Notes under the pieces: generated by a model
The model's database searches: none
What the model was told of the DNA's origin: nothing
Seen by the model: the letters and a program-made list of their open reading frames with translations, nothing else
Origin: Cristatella mucedo
Lineage: Eukaryota > Bryozoa > Phylactolaemata > Cristatellidae
Assembly (NCBI GenBank): GCA_009760855.2
Contig: WPIO01000065.1
Span: forward strand, 60,001 to 124,000
Direction: 5' to 3'
DNA: 64,000 nt
Position numbers and translations under genes: made by a program
Shown: positions 1-12,624 of the stretch, piece after piece
Layout: each line of letters starts with the position of its first letter
How positions within the stretch are numbered: position 1 is the first letter of the stretch

Positions 1-352
1 GCATTCTGGCTGTTGCAGCTGACAGCAACATCTGCATTGCCAAGCTCGGTGCAGCAATGGCCATTGGAAGTTGCAGACACTGTGCAGTGACCGTTTAGCT
101 CGGATTCATAGGAGGCATCTGCAGTGCCTGCCCCGACGCTGTGAGATTCTGAAGCAGCGCGCTCCGACCTCTGCTCAGCTGCTGCTGGTATCGGCTGCAC
201 CTCGGCCGATGCCAGCAAAGCTGGTCGTGCTACGTCTGATGATGGGGCGTACTTCCCATAGCCACTTGCAGTACAGCTCAGGCGTATGAGACTTTGCTGA
301 GTGTCCTGTGGTGCCGGATTGCTACGAAGGCTCGCGGTCCTTGGCGAAGTCA
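1..352 (-). CDS. Exon 9 (partial) of the unrecognised membrane protein gene
   Basis: An acceptor tgcttgcag precedes position 352, and the frame then stays open for 116 codons to the window edge without any ATG. It enters in phase 1, matching the donor at 6560. The product is Ser/Ala/Pro-rich with scattered Cys and no domain that I recognise, so it is probably a disordered linker. Confidence 0.5.
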
Positions 353-762
353 CTGCAAGCATGTAACACGAGATCGCGACAGTTAAACAGGTAGAGAGGC
401 GGCCCCACGCACGCCATGCTGATCGCATGCCACGACCTGCAGGCAGCCGGCTGAGCTCTGTCTGGAGCAGAGCTTCAGTGTTGTGAGCCCACTTTGAGCC
501 AGCTTTAAGGCAGGGGCCAGTGCGGAGTTTGGCGGTACCTGCCAGACTGGCTTAGCACACCAACTTTAATGGGAGATCTGAGAGTGCATGAAACACCAGC
601 AGCCGTAGTACACACAGAACGTGCTGTGTAACAAACAAGAGACTCCTGAATTGGTAAGCCAATTGTTACATAAGGCAGGATCCTGTAACCTCACGCAGGG
701 TCTGCTCGTGTGCTCCGAGAGATAGATAGAGAGAGAAAGAGAAAGAGGAGAGGAGAGACAGG

Positions 763-835
<73 letters not shown>

Positions 836-3800
836 GAGCTAGTAAGTAGGGAGTTCTAGCCGAGGCAGCATTCACAACCTTGTCATTGAATGCTGCAATT
901 TCATATGGCTGGTCTCAAAGAGTATTTCTTACATAGGGCCCTCTGATCCGGTCAATCAATTGCCATTTTTCAAGATCATCATCAGCTGTGACAGCAACAG
1001 AGGTAGGTAAAGAGTGTGATTGGTTGGCCACCATAGGAGGCCAGGCAACGGCCTAAAAGACTAAAGGTCCTTTCACCGGGAATGCCAGCAATACTTGCGA
1101 TCGGTTGCTAAACGACCACAGTTCTCGACCAGGACCAGGCAAAGCCAAATGCTGTCGGCTGATAAGACTATGAATTGAAATTCTGGAAGTTTCCCACAGG
1201 ATCTCAATTTTAATTGCTTCTAAAGTTTCCTTAGATTCTTTAGTGACGTGGTCACTGGAATATGGAATAAAGGCCTGGAATATAGGCCTGGCGAAAGGTA
1301 AGGTAATGTTATAGCCATAACTCGCATAAGTACAATGCCCTACTGGTTTGGCCCAGTGGTTAAGGTTCTTGCCTCGACCAAGGTCAGGGTGAATTTATTT
1401 GATGACCGAGGTTGTGGGCTCAAACCCCCTGACATACATGAAGCACCTGAAACAGATTAAGTTCCCTTAGGGCGCTGTACACATAAATTACATATGAATT
1501 ATATTTAGAATAGCAGCTGATTTTCTGCTTTCAAAAAATCTTATTGATGTCAGTCAGCTGCATTCTAAGGCTGGCCATTTGCATTTGATTATGCATATTT
1601 GCTAGCCATCTCACTAACAGCAGGCTGCTATTAAGAGACAAAACAAAGCATGCGGGACAATTCTTTTTACAGCACACAGCAAGGAATGTCGCATGAATTG
1701 GCATCAGCAACACAGACGTTTCGTTCCCCAGCAGGAATCTATGCTACATCTTACAACATTTTAGTCAAAAAGCTCTAAAACATTGCTCTGGAAGCCAGCC
1801 ACATTTTTTATTTTACCAGGGCACCACAGTCTAATGTGCTCCAGTGACTGTATATCCCTGTATACCGTCTCAGGCTCTGCTGCACAGCTAAGTCCCGTTG
1901 CTGGACACAGAGAATCCACTACATGATCTTACAATCGCGCCCCATCGAGCTAGCCAGACAAAAGTCAGGGGCACTACACATGTGATTCGGGGAACACACA
2001 GAGCACAAAGACAAAGTAGGAGAGCAGCAGGCCATGTTCCCTAGCCGGGAACCCTTGCAAGATGCCGGAAGTGGTGATAAGAACCTGTTCCACTCACATA
2101 GGGAAGGGGAGCCACCTTGAAAGTCTTACATGGAAACTCGGCTGCTCGACATGCCCTTCAAGCCTTGCTATGATTGGCTACCTCAGGCAAAGTCAAGGTC
2201 TGAACACCGCTAAGCTAAAGTCTAGCTATGCCCTTGGAGGCACGCCTAGTGCAAGAATTTCTGGAGAAAAAAAATGTGGATGATCAATGGTTAAGGGAAG
2301 GGCATCGGTATCTGTGATGTTATCTATGTGCTAAGCTGTGAGAGAGACTGGATGCAGCTGCATCAAAAGATATGGCTTCCAAGCCCTGGCAGCTAAGGTA
2401 TCAGCCTTCTTGGAAATCGGTCCATAAGTTCACATGCACCGAAAGTCTAGAACTTACTTTCGGACTTTGTCACCACCTGCATTGACTTTCAATCGTTTAA
2501 ATCGCAGCTAAAACTGTAGCTGTTCTCCTCAGCTTTCCTTGAGTGCTTGAACTTGACATTGTTATGTATGGTTCGCGTGCTTAGTGCATGGTTTAGCATG
2601 TGTGTTACTATACCGGGGGTCCTACTAACCAGCAGCTCTGGGTTTCTTCTTGTTTTCTCAAACACGCTTGTCCAAGCATGATACCTCCCTTGTCATTAAA
2701 TATTGGTTATTGTTTCTCTTGCAGCAAGTTGCAAAGTACCCGGAGGAAGATTTGGTTCTGTTAGGTGCTATACAAAAGACATTATTATTATCGAAGCAGG
2801 ACTGTGCCTTCAACGTGAATGAACTGAGCAGTGCATGCATACTCAGCCAGCATAAACATAACTGCTCGAATACACCTGTGACTACGAATCAAAGAACTGC
2901 CCAAATGTCCACGACCTGGCGGTTGGGATATTCTGATTATCATCTCATCAGATGATGCCATCGGTGAACAGACAGCAAATTGCCCTCGTGACAACAACAA
3001 GAGTATTGACGTGAATGGACAAAGATCATCTGAAGTACCTCTGAAATATGGAGTACCTCAGGGCTCCGCGCTAGGTCCGGTTCTTTTCACGGTTTACACT
3101 CTCCCTCTTGCTGATGTGATTGCCAAGCACAATCTAGGCTTTCACTTCTATGCGGATGACACTCAGTTGTACCTTTGCTTTGATCCCTCCCAGCCTTCGA
3201 GCACCTCAAATTCTCTCAACTCACTTGCTGCATGCATTGATGACATCCGCACATGGATGGCAGCACATTTTCTAAAACTAAACGATGATAAAACCAACTT
3301 ACTAGTTATGGGCAAACCCAGTGTGATTCAGAGATTGGAAAGGCTGACTCTCAAAATTGGCTCTGCCAGCATATCTCCTGTTGAATCAGCTCGAAATCTA
3401 GGTGTCATTCCAAAGCGACCTCTCGTTAGACGACCATATCAGCTCCACAGTCAAATCTGCCTATTTTCAGCTTCATAACATTGCTAAAATTCGGGCTTTT
3501 TTAGATAAGGATACCACGTCCAAGTTGGTCCATGCATTCGTGACATCCCGTCTCGACTTCTGCAACTCACTGCTTGCTGGCCTACCAGCATGTGCGATCA
3601 GGCGATTGCAGCTGGTGCAAAACTCTGCAGCTAGGCTTGTCTGTCGTGAGCGTCGCAACTGCCACATTACTCCACTTCTCGCCGACCTGCACTGGCTACC
3701 AGTCAAGCAACGGATTGACTTCCAGGTTTTGTCGCTCACTTTTAGGTCCCCTCATTCTATGGCTCCAGCCTATCTCTCAGATATATTACCCCACCAGGCC

Positions 3801-6800
3801 AAGCATCGTACCACCCGCTTTTCGGAATCCAACAGTCTAGAAATACCTCGTACAAACCTCAAATCCTTTGGAGACCGTGCATTTAGTTCGTATGCTCCCA
3901 AAGCCTGGAACTCACTACCGACCTGCGTCAGAACATCCCCTGACCTGACCACATTTAAAAGGAACTTAAAAACACACCTATTAGCATTTAGTGGGTCCCT
4001 GTGATTCGTCCTTGATGTGCTTATGCGTGCTGACACTGTGCATGCTGCCACTAACCACATTTGCATGCTGACCCTGTGCATGTCACCCCTAACCATATTA
4101 TTCATTTTGTTTGTTTTTCAAGCATGATTTTACTTACCATTCAATTGCATTTCCCTTTGCAGCAAATGTAAAGTGCCTAGAAAGAGATTAAGTTCTCTGA
4201 GGGCGCTTTATGAAGTGCATTATTATTATTATCATTATTAACAAGTGTTCAAAGGCATCGAACCATCCACCACTCACCATGCTTTGTCCACAACCATGTT
4301 ACACTTCATGACGTTTGACAAACGCAGCAAGCTGATATTACTTCTATTGTGCATTATATCATGAGCTTTATCCAGTGGCAAGTTCACTTGATCAGTTTAG
4401 AGGCTAACCTAATCCCATATTCCTCGATTGATCGAAAAGACTAATAGTAGTGGCTGGCAACCATCCAACATTCCAAGCCAAGGCTGTACGAATCGTATTT
4501 GCATGACACACCCAGTGCAATTGGCAATGCTTAGTATCTTGGAACAAAAACTGACATGGTTGAAGAGGAGATGGCCGTGGTTACAATTTCCTCACTAGCT
4601 CGAGTCTACTCTGAAAAAGCATGCCACCCCTGCCGTGTCAAGAACCATTCGCATAGCACTCGAATGGAAAAAAGGGCTATGCATGCATGGGACACAGCTC
4701 TGATGCAACAGCCCATCTCATGCTACCCGATCAGTAATTCTCCCCCATACACTGCTAGCAACACCAGGTGCTGAGGTTTGTCCTCCAGAAGCTAATGCAT
4801 GTGCACTGCAGGTGTTGAAGTGCTTAGAGCAAATATACAAGAACCGGAGATGGCATCCACAATATTCCCCAAGTTGATCATGGGGCTAGTGCCGAGTCTG
4901 CAGCCGCATCTGTAGTCGTCAGCCGAGTCTGTAGCCGCGGATGCTCACGTTACAGTCTCAGTCAGTGGGTCGTCACGGAACACATCTAGCATGGCTATGT
5001 AAATAATTTCTGACCCCCAAAACGCATAGCAGCCACTGATGTAAAGCAGTCATGCAGCACACTATCGGCAAGCAGCTGATGCCATAATGGCACACACATT
5101 ATGCAGCTGCTTCTTCCTGTCTGAGAGGTCTGGAACGACTTGAGATCCATTTGAAATTCGATGTGCAGTTGGTGGCAGAAAGGGGTGCTTCTCAGCACTA
5201 AGGGCAAATTAGCTGAATGGTGCCTGCAATTCAGCCAAAACCTTCGACTCGTAGTGAGACCGGCTAGTTTATGGCTGCCAACCACTTGCCATGCCCCCAA
5301 GCATGGCAGAGCTTTGGTGCCTGGCTGCGCAGCCATCAAGGAGGCACTTGCTGCCTGCTTAGTGAGCAACAAAACCACCGAGCAAAAGAAACCGTCAAAA
5401 GCAAGTGCCGACAATAAAGCATAAATCTAACTAGATTGCCCAGTCTAACAAAATGATTCAACCTGCATTGGAGCTTTATATTCTGGAAACAAAAACACTC
5501 CCTAGTCGACCAGTTGGAGCTACTCATGGACAGCACGCTTGAACGGCTGCTGTATGGCCCTGCCCAGCAGTACCTTGGCCCCACGCCATGCGGCTTGGCT
5601 TTTTAAGCATGCAAGCTATCTTGCCTGATAAACTGGATTGGCGCTTTGGTCAGACCACAGCATCAGCATTTCATCATCACGACGATGCTTCCTGCTCCAG
5701 CCTAGAGTCGCGAGACTGGATAGATAGAGGGGTGGAGAGCAGCAGCAGCAGGAGAAGCAGGACCTCTCACCAGGGCTCAACCTCACCAGCAGGCAGGAAG
5801 CCTGCAGGTCCCGTGGTCCCCTTCTCACTTGGACCGACCCTAGAGGAGCACACCAAGTAGTTTCAGTCGACCTCAAATGTGGCTGCTTCTGGCCAAGCCA
5901 CGGTTTGGCCTCTCCCCCCCCCCCCCATTAATACTGGGCCTTTACATTCCCTGCACTTCATGAGAGAGCCGGTTTCCGGTTCACTTCAAATTGCAGGCCA
6001 TCGTCAGCTGTCGAGTCGTGCCATTTGCAAGCACTCAATGATGCTAGGGAACTAAGGAACCTTACCAGCAATATCGGCTAAGGCCGCTCTCAGTATAAAT
6101 GAGTAGCAGCAGCAGCAGCTCGAAGGAGCATGGCGAAGCATCAGCTTGAAAAATCAATGGTTCCAAGCAATGGGTACTTTTCCATACCGAACCGACAAAC
6201 ACGGACATCCAAGAACCATGACATAAAATTACCCTCACTCCCCCCTCCACTCCACCTGCATTGACGAGCCAGCAGACGTGCCGCAGATACATGCTCCTGC
6301 AACGACTCGTGCAAAGGACAGGGCAACCATAAAGCTCGTGCCCTAGGAATCGCCCCCTCCCCCTCCACTGCACAATATGGCATGCGGTGAGAGCAGTGGC
6401 CGTGGCAGCCGATGTGCAGAGGAGTCGTGAACAGCTGCTCCTCCTTGCCTTCCGTGTCTCCCACGTATGCAAGCACGGTATCGGCAGCATAGCACTCACC
6501 AGCTGCTGCTGCTGCTGCTGCTACCGGTTTGCTTGCCTACTGCTGCGGCACGCCCATACCTATGGCATAGTTGTCCATCAATGGGTGGGTGGCTGCTGAA
6601 AAGCAGCCATTAGCAGCAGCTGCTGCTGCTGCTGCCGGTGCAGCAGAAGCAGCATTGGCCACAGCAGCTGTCCGAGGTGCAGATGGCACGAATTTCCGTG
6701 GCGAGCCCGGATCGGCATGCCTGCTCTCGAAGAAGTGCACAAAGTCCTTAATCGGTGCAACACCGTATCCGAGCTTCGTGGAGGTGGTGGTGGCAGCAGC

Positions 6801-9800
6801 AGCGGCAGTGACTGGGTCACAGCCGCCGGCCACATTGCTGTGCATGGCCGGCCGGTGAGAGCCACGACCGGCTGGTGGCTCCGACGATGCAGGGCACCGC
6901 TCGCCTGCCGAATCGGCAGCATCGTCACAAGCCGGGCTGCCCGATGGCCCGGAAGCGATCGCGGGACGATGCCCCGTGCTGACAGAGGCCGTGGCAGCGG
7001 CAGCGCGAGCCATCGATGGAGCGAAAGACGAGCTGGGCTGCTTGCACGCACCCATGGTGGCAGTCTGCCCTGCAGTGGCCGCCATGCGAGCCTCGGTGCT
7101 CTGGCCGGCGTGGGGCAGCGATGCCGGCTCTGTCTCCGCAGCAGCTGCCAGTGGATCGGCAGCACAGCGTGCCCCAGAACCGATCATGCCAGCGAGCCCA
7201 AGCCTGGCGATGCTGCCTCCGCCATCCTGGCACGACGTCTGTGTCGGTCGGCCGACGAGGTCATCGTAGCTCTTCGAAAGAAGAAACCATTCGCCCAGTT
7301 TGCCACCGAGCCGACAGCATTGGTCGCCTGCCGAGCACTGACAATCGAGGTCAAGAGCCTAGGAGCAATGACGGCCAAGCCTAGATAGAATACAAGGGCC
7401 ATTGAAGGGCTGAGGAGAGGGCGGGCTAGTGCCCCGGGTGGGCAACCGTCGACAAAATTGGGAGCACACCATGAATGAGACAGGCGAAAGAGAGTGGGGG
7501 AGGTCATTGGCTATCGGCAGCCATTACCTACGGTTTGCTTGCTCCCCCCCCCCCAACCCAAGTCCCACTACCCACACTTGCCTGCACTTGCTCTTGCGGG
7601 TCGGGGCCACTGCCACGGTGGAGCAGGACAGGAGGCCACATGAGTAGCTGTTTACAGAAGCTACAGCGGCTCATTGATGCCCGGTACTGCTGAGCAGCTG
7701 ACCCGGTACCCTGATGCTGCTGAGCAGCTAACCCAGGTACAGTGAAATCAGGGCCAGCCGAGCTGTGCTCGACGTCGAACAATGCTGCCTCCCACGGCCA
7801 CCTGCTCCGGAAACGACCAGGGACCGCTCCTTGCTGTCACGAGCTAGCGAGAGAGCCAGCCTGCCAGCCAGCTGTAGGGACAGCAGTTTTGGCAGTTCGG
7901 GCAGCACTGGGTGCCACTTCAGGATCATGTCCTGCTTAACAAAAATCAATTCGAGCCCCAGAAGTGGCTAGTTCAATTAACCATCTCAGACTCGGAGTGA
8001 CTCACCATGCTAATTTTATATTCGTAAGTCTTCACAATGTTGGCCTTGATCGCAGGCTCTTTCTTGGCATCTCCATCGTGTGCCACGTCCGACAGGAGCG
8101 GAGGCGAGCACTCGGCGATTTGTGCGCTGGGCTGCTTTGGCAGGATCCGGCCATTCTGCCACTGCTGGCCCACCGACATAACGGCTGAGCACGGCTTTTC
8201 ACTGCAATTGTGTGCGCTGTGTCGCATCAGCACGTACTATCGGCTACATCCAAAAGCAAGGTGCACGAACACACACATAGCAAACCAATATTCGACCTTT
8301 CTAACCACGTGAAAAACACGTGTGTAGCCAAGGCCCATTAATTCATGCAAGTAATTAGCCAGTCAAATCACGAAAGCAACCAAGTCATAGCCATGCCAAC
8401 CATTTCAGCCCTGTCGAGTGTTTTCTTCTCTCGGCGGTGCTGCTTTTTCTCGAAGCGAAGTTAACACGAGCTATGGCAGTGCTAACTAGGAAGAGCCTTG
8501 CCCAGTCGGACGTCGTCATTACTCAAAAAGCTAGGAGTGCACCTGGTCAGCCTGACAAGCTGTCAACTGATCCATCATGGTTTTAATTTATACAATTCCT
8601 GTATGTTTATAGGTTTGTACGCCCCCAAGAAGGAGCTATGAGGTTTGATAGTCCAATAATTTGGCTGAAAGAGGCTGACCACTCAAAAGCAGCTGTTACT
8701 TCAGAATGGTGGACCCTTTTTAAGTCAAACTGGCAAGAACGCCCCTCCCATCACGTGTCCACACATTCCTTCATCAATCACCCTAGTACCAAACTGCGCC
8801 GGCCGAGCTCCCCATCCTCACCCATCCGGAGAGGGATCAGTCACTCTCAGGAGTCAGGTAGGTCGCAAGGGACTGGCCACAACAGGGAAGAAAAGAATCA
8901 AGTGGAAGCTGCTCATAGACCCTGGGGAGTTGCAGGTGTCACCACTGCATATCAAGTTTTGAAACTATTTCATTGCAGTGGCCCACGGCTTTACGACAAT
9001 CACAAGGCTGAAAAAATATCCTATACAATGTACAATCTATTTGTACAGCACCCAAGTACTCATTCTCTATCCGGGCGCTTTACATGTGCCACAGCAACCT
9101 CGATACAGCAACCTTGGTCGTTAAAGGCAAGCACCTTACTATAAGCAGCCGGTTCAGGCTCTCAAAGAGAACCATGTCCAAATGGTATGAAGAATGTCCC
9201 TCAATGTTGATATCCTGTATACTCACTTTGACAAATTCAAGGAGAACATTAGAGAGCTTACTCAGAGGAGCAAGGCAAGCACTTTCACCAGGATTTTCTT
9301 GACTTCGAGCATTGTTACCAAGTAATAGGAAAGCCTGATAGGGGGACTGTATTTAGAGGCTTCTTCGAGAAATATATTCCCAGTACAGCTGCAAAACTAG
9401 AACGAGTATTCATTTATGAATCCTTTTGAGTGGTCCTTTTTGTGACCTCGGAGTGTATACATATTTGTTCTGCTTTATTTGCTATTCATTCTGACCAAAT
9501 GCAAACCGCAAGATTCAAATCTGTCAGTGTTCTCATCGTTAATGGGTTAATTTAAAGCTAATCACAATCCTAGTCACAAAAGCAAAGTTTGTATCGAATA
9601 ACAGCCATTTTCTTAGGCGCTGCCACGTAAGCACTTAGGAAATAACACTTACTACCCTCCCAAGGACAAGAATTGATCTGCACTCAGCACCTGATCCCAC
9701 AGGGCTAGGCATTGGCACCGGCCAAAGGGGTTAATCCCAATCATCATAAACTGCTGCCAGCTTCGAAAACCTTTTTTCCTATGCTGCTTGTGGTCCCGGT

Positions 9801-12539
9801 TTCCTCCAAGCTGACTGCTGAGCGGGGCAAGGGTGACAGCAACTCGGGCCCCCCCCCCCGACTGCCGGCTTCAAGGCAACAAAAAGATAAGAAAAAATCA
9901 GAAGCCGATCATGGCTGGTTTGGTCCAGCATAGAAGGTGCTCGCCCCGAACAAGGTCTGGCTGAGGTCGTGGGCTCGAGCCCCGAGGCATATGTGAAGCA
10001 CCTGAATAGAGATTAAGTTCTCTTGGGGTGCTATATAAATGAGTTATAAAAAATGAATTATATTCACTGAGTTGATTTCTGCAGCTGGTTTGAAAATCCC
10101 AGAAGAAACATCACAATGCCAATATTTAACTGCAGTGGTTAAAAAAACCTTAGCTGATTAAACAGCCTCTTTTTGTATACAGACAGAAGAGCCTTTACGG
10201 CTATCACCACCGCTTGCAGTGGCAATAAAGAATCGCCCACCACAGGAATCGAACCCATGACCTCGGGACGAGGTCATGAAAGCAACCGCCTTACCTAGTG
10301 CGCCATCGCGGCTCACCAGGACCGAGGACTAACATTGGCTACCTGTTTTTCATTTACAAATCAGCCGCCAGCTTACCGTATTAAGGCATTTAGCACCGCA
10401 GCTTGGGGTTGCACTGTCCAGCTTAGAGTAACATAGTATTTTGTGGCTCACAAGATTTCTGAGGCCACATTTCTGGCTGCAATCCATTTCACTCCAAAAG
10501 TACACACAATGGGACGGCTTTCAATTAGCAAACGTATGAGATGCAGATGCAATAAACATGCATGCACCACTACTAAATGGTTTTAATGAGTAAAGTAACT
10601 GCCTAGCTAGTAAACGCCAAAGCAGTTGCACTAATCTCCTGTACAATGTCTTTGAAATAATGAAGCTTACTTCTATGGATTCCTACAACAGTACTGCCTG
10701 TTCAGCGTGCATTCACTAAAGTAGGCAGTACGTTTGAGTAAAGGTCAGAGACATTGGGCATTCATAAAACTGCGCTGCTACATATACTTCGAGTATGGTG
10801 TGAATGAAACACGGCTGTGCATTACTCTAAGCCATGTGAGAAGGGGCGTGCAAATAAAGACTGCAACCTTGATGCAACATGACTATTACATTACACAAGA
10901 CAGCAAGAGACATTGTTATTTGCCAGTAGCACAGAGGCATTATAAACTACAGGGACCTTCAGGCATTAGGAATGTTTTAAGAGCAAAGCCCTTGAACGTC
11001 CTAAAGTAGCCTCCGATAAGCAGAAATTAGAATGCTGGCACAGCTTTCAAGCTGCTGATCCCTAAGGCCCTACTCACTAACATGCAAGATGCTATCGGTT
11101 TCCTGGAACTAAAGAGACAGGAGGTTGGTGGCATTTACCATGAATCACTCATTATTGCCAAATAACGCAGCCAGGCAGGATGTTGGGGACTCAATCTGAT
11201 GAAGCACCAAAGAGCCAGGTCAACGCCTCGAGCATATTTGGCTGTCTTCAGGCTAATCTGGCATGGTAAAAACGAGACGACTATTTGCTGCAATGTAGCC
11301 CTTTAGTAAATTTCCTGTGCAGTGCCTTCAATAGGTGTAGGAAGTCGATCGATACACAAAACGCAAGATAAGATTGGCTGGTGTCTGGTGTGAAGGACGT
11401 CATGAGATCGGCACCAAAGAGCAGTGAGGCTCAAAAATGCGCTCCCTTTTCATAAACTGGCCTTCAAATGAGCTCACTTACAAAATGGGAGAAACGTGGA
11501 ACCGATGATATCGACGCTGCCAGTTCCTGAAAGCTTGACGACAAGAGAAAGATTGATCACCACGACCCACTGCTCGCGATAAGTTAGATTGATGAGGCTG
11601 TAGGATAATTTGAACCTATAATTCCAGTTCGGTTAGCAACTCTATCCCCCAGTGTCGTAGACCTGTGTGCCATGAGAAACCAGCAGCACATGTCGACAGA
11701 GTAGGCTCTCTAAACCGCCTGTAAGCAATCTCGAAGCTTCCGAAGCGTGCAGCACTGCCGAGCATCCGTGCCTGGCACGTGTGGCATCCTGACAAGTTGC
11801 ATAATTAATTAAACAAGTTGAATTGCACGTAAAGGCATGGGTCTCAGGCCATGGGTAAGGTGTTTGCTCTTCAGGCCCTGGGCCGTGGGTTCGAGTCCTT
11901 CAGTGGTCGATTCTTTATTGACCACTGCAAGCGGTGAAGGCTATAAATGTGGCTCTTAAATAAGCTTATCTTTATATTATAACCAGCACTAAACGTCCTG
12001 TAAAGAAAGCTACTGGACTAGTTTCGAGGCCATCAAAACCAGAGCACTGCAGTCATTTCGACAGTATGCTCCCTCCAGTGGCATCGCAGCAGGCAACTAT
12101 GTTCAGCTGAGCACTTCGAAGCTTCCTGGCTCTTGCCCATGCACACAAACCCAGCTTGTCAAACTTGACCCCCTCAGTGCTGCCTTTCACTATGAGCAGT
12201 GACTGATGTCTTAGCTTCATCACCTACTACAACTACACAGTTGCTGGGGTAGTTCCTTTGAAACTTTTAGACACCACTAATGGGTAAGCATTATCAGATG
12301 GATTCTTTATTATTTCGCGTGTAATTCTAAATCCATCCCTACGGGCAGCCAAACTTTCATATGATGTCACATGTCCAATCGGTTTTGCCCACCAGTGCGA
12401 CAGAACCTGAACTATGTGGGTTCTGTGTGTGCGTGTGTGCATGTGTGTGTCAGCACACAGAGAAAAGAGATAGAGAAGCCTTACTTTGGATGGCTTAAAT
12501 AAAGAAGTAAGTGGCACGAGCCTGTCGTGTCGCTTGACT

Positions 12540-12624
<85 letters not shown>

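Larger units (their letters stand above)
353..6559 (-). other. Intron of the minus-strand gene, mostly repeats
   Basis: This 6.2-kb stretch lies between the exons ending at 6560 and starting at 352. It holds a (GA)n tract, a SINE, a LINE 3'-end relic and a truncated LINE, listed separately. In 4.3-6.5 kb I see only unsupported open frames and a poly-C run near 5,917. A further small exon cannot be excluded. Confidence 0.4.
8471..11481 (-). other. Intron of the minus-strand gene
   Basis: This 3-kb stretch contains three SINE copies and open frames on both strands that I could not support. A frame at about 9,135-9,240 on the minus strand looks protein-like but its end lies in a SINE head. Confidence 0.4.

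Noticed and set aside
5161-5424. 87-codon plus-strand frame followed by AATAAA-like sequence
   Set aside because: No domain, no splice support, and it lies in an intron of the minus-strand gene.
8638-9144. 168-codon plus-strand frame
   Set aside because: Its last third reads through a SINE and no part resembles a domain; no splice or promoter context.
9135-9240. Protein-like minus frame (VSIQDINIEGHSSYHLDMVL) considered as an exon of the unrecognised gene
   Set aside because: Its donor and last codons lie in the head of a SINE, and its phase does not fit the next exon.
10230-10300. tRNA-like sequence with perfect box B
   Set aside because: The same head recurs with a fixed non-tRNA tail at many sites, so it is a SINE and not a tRNA gene.
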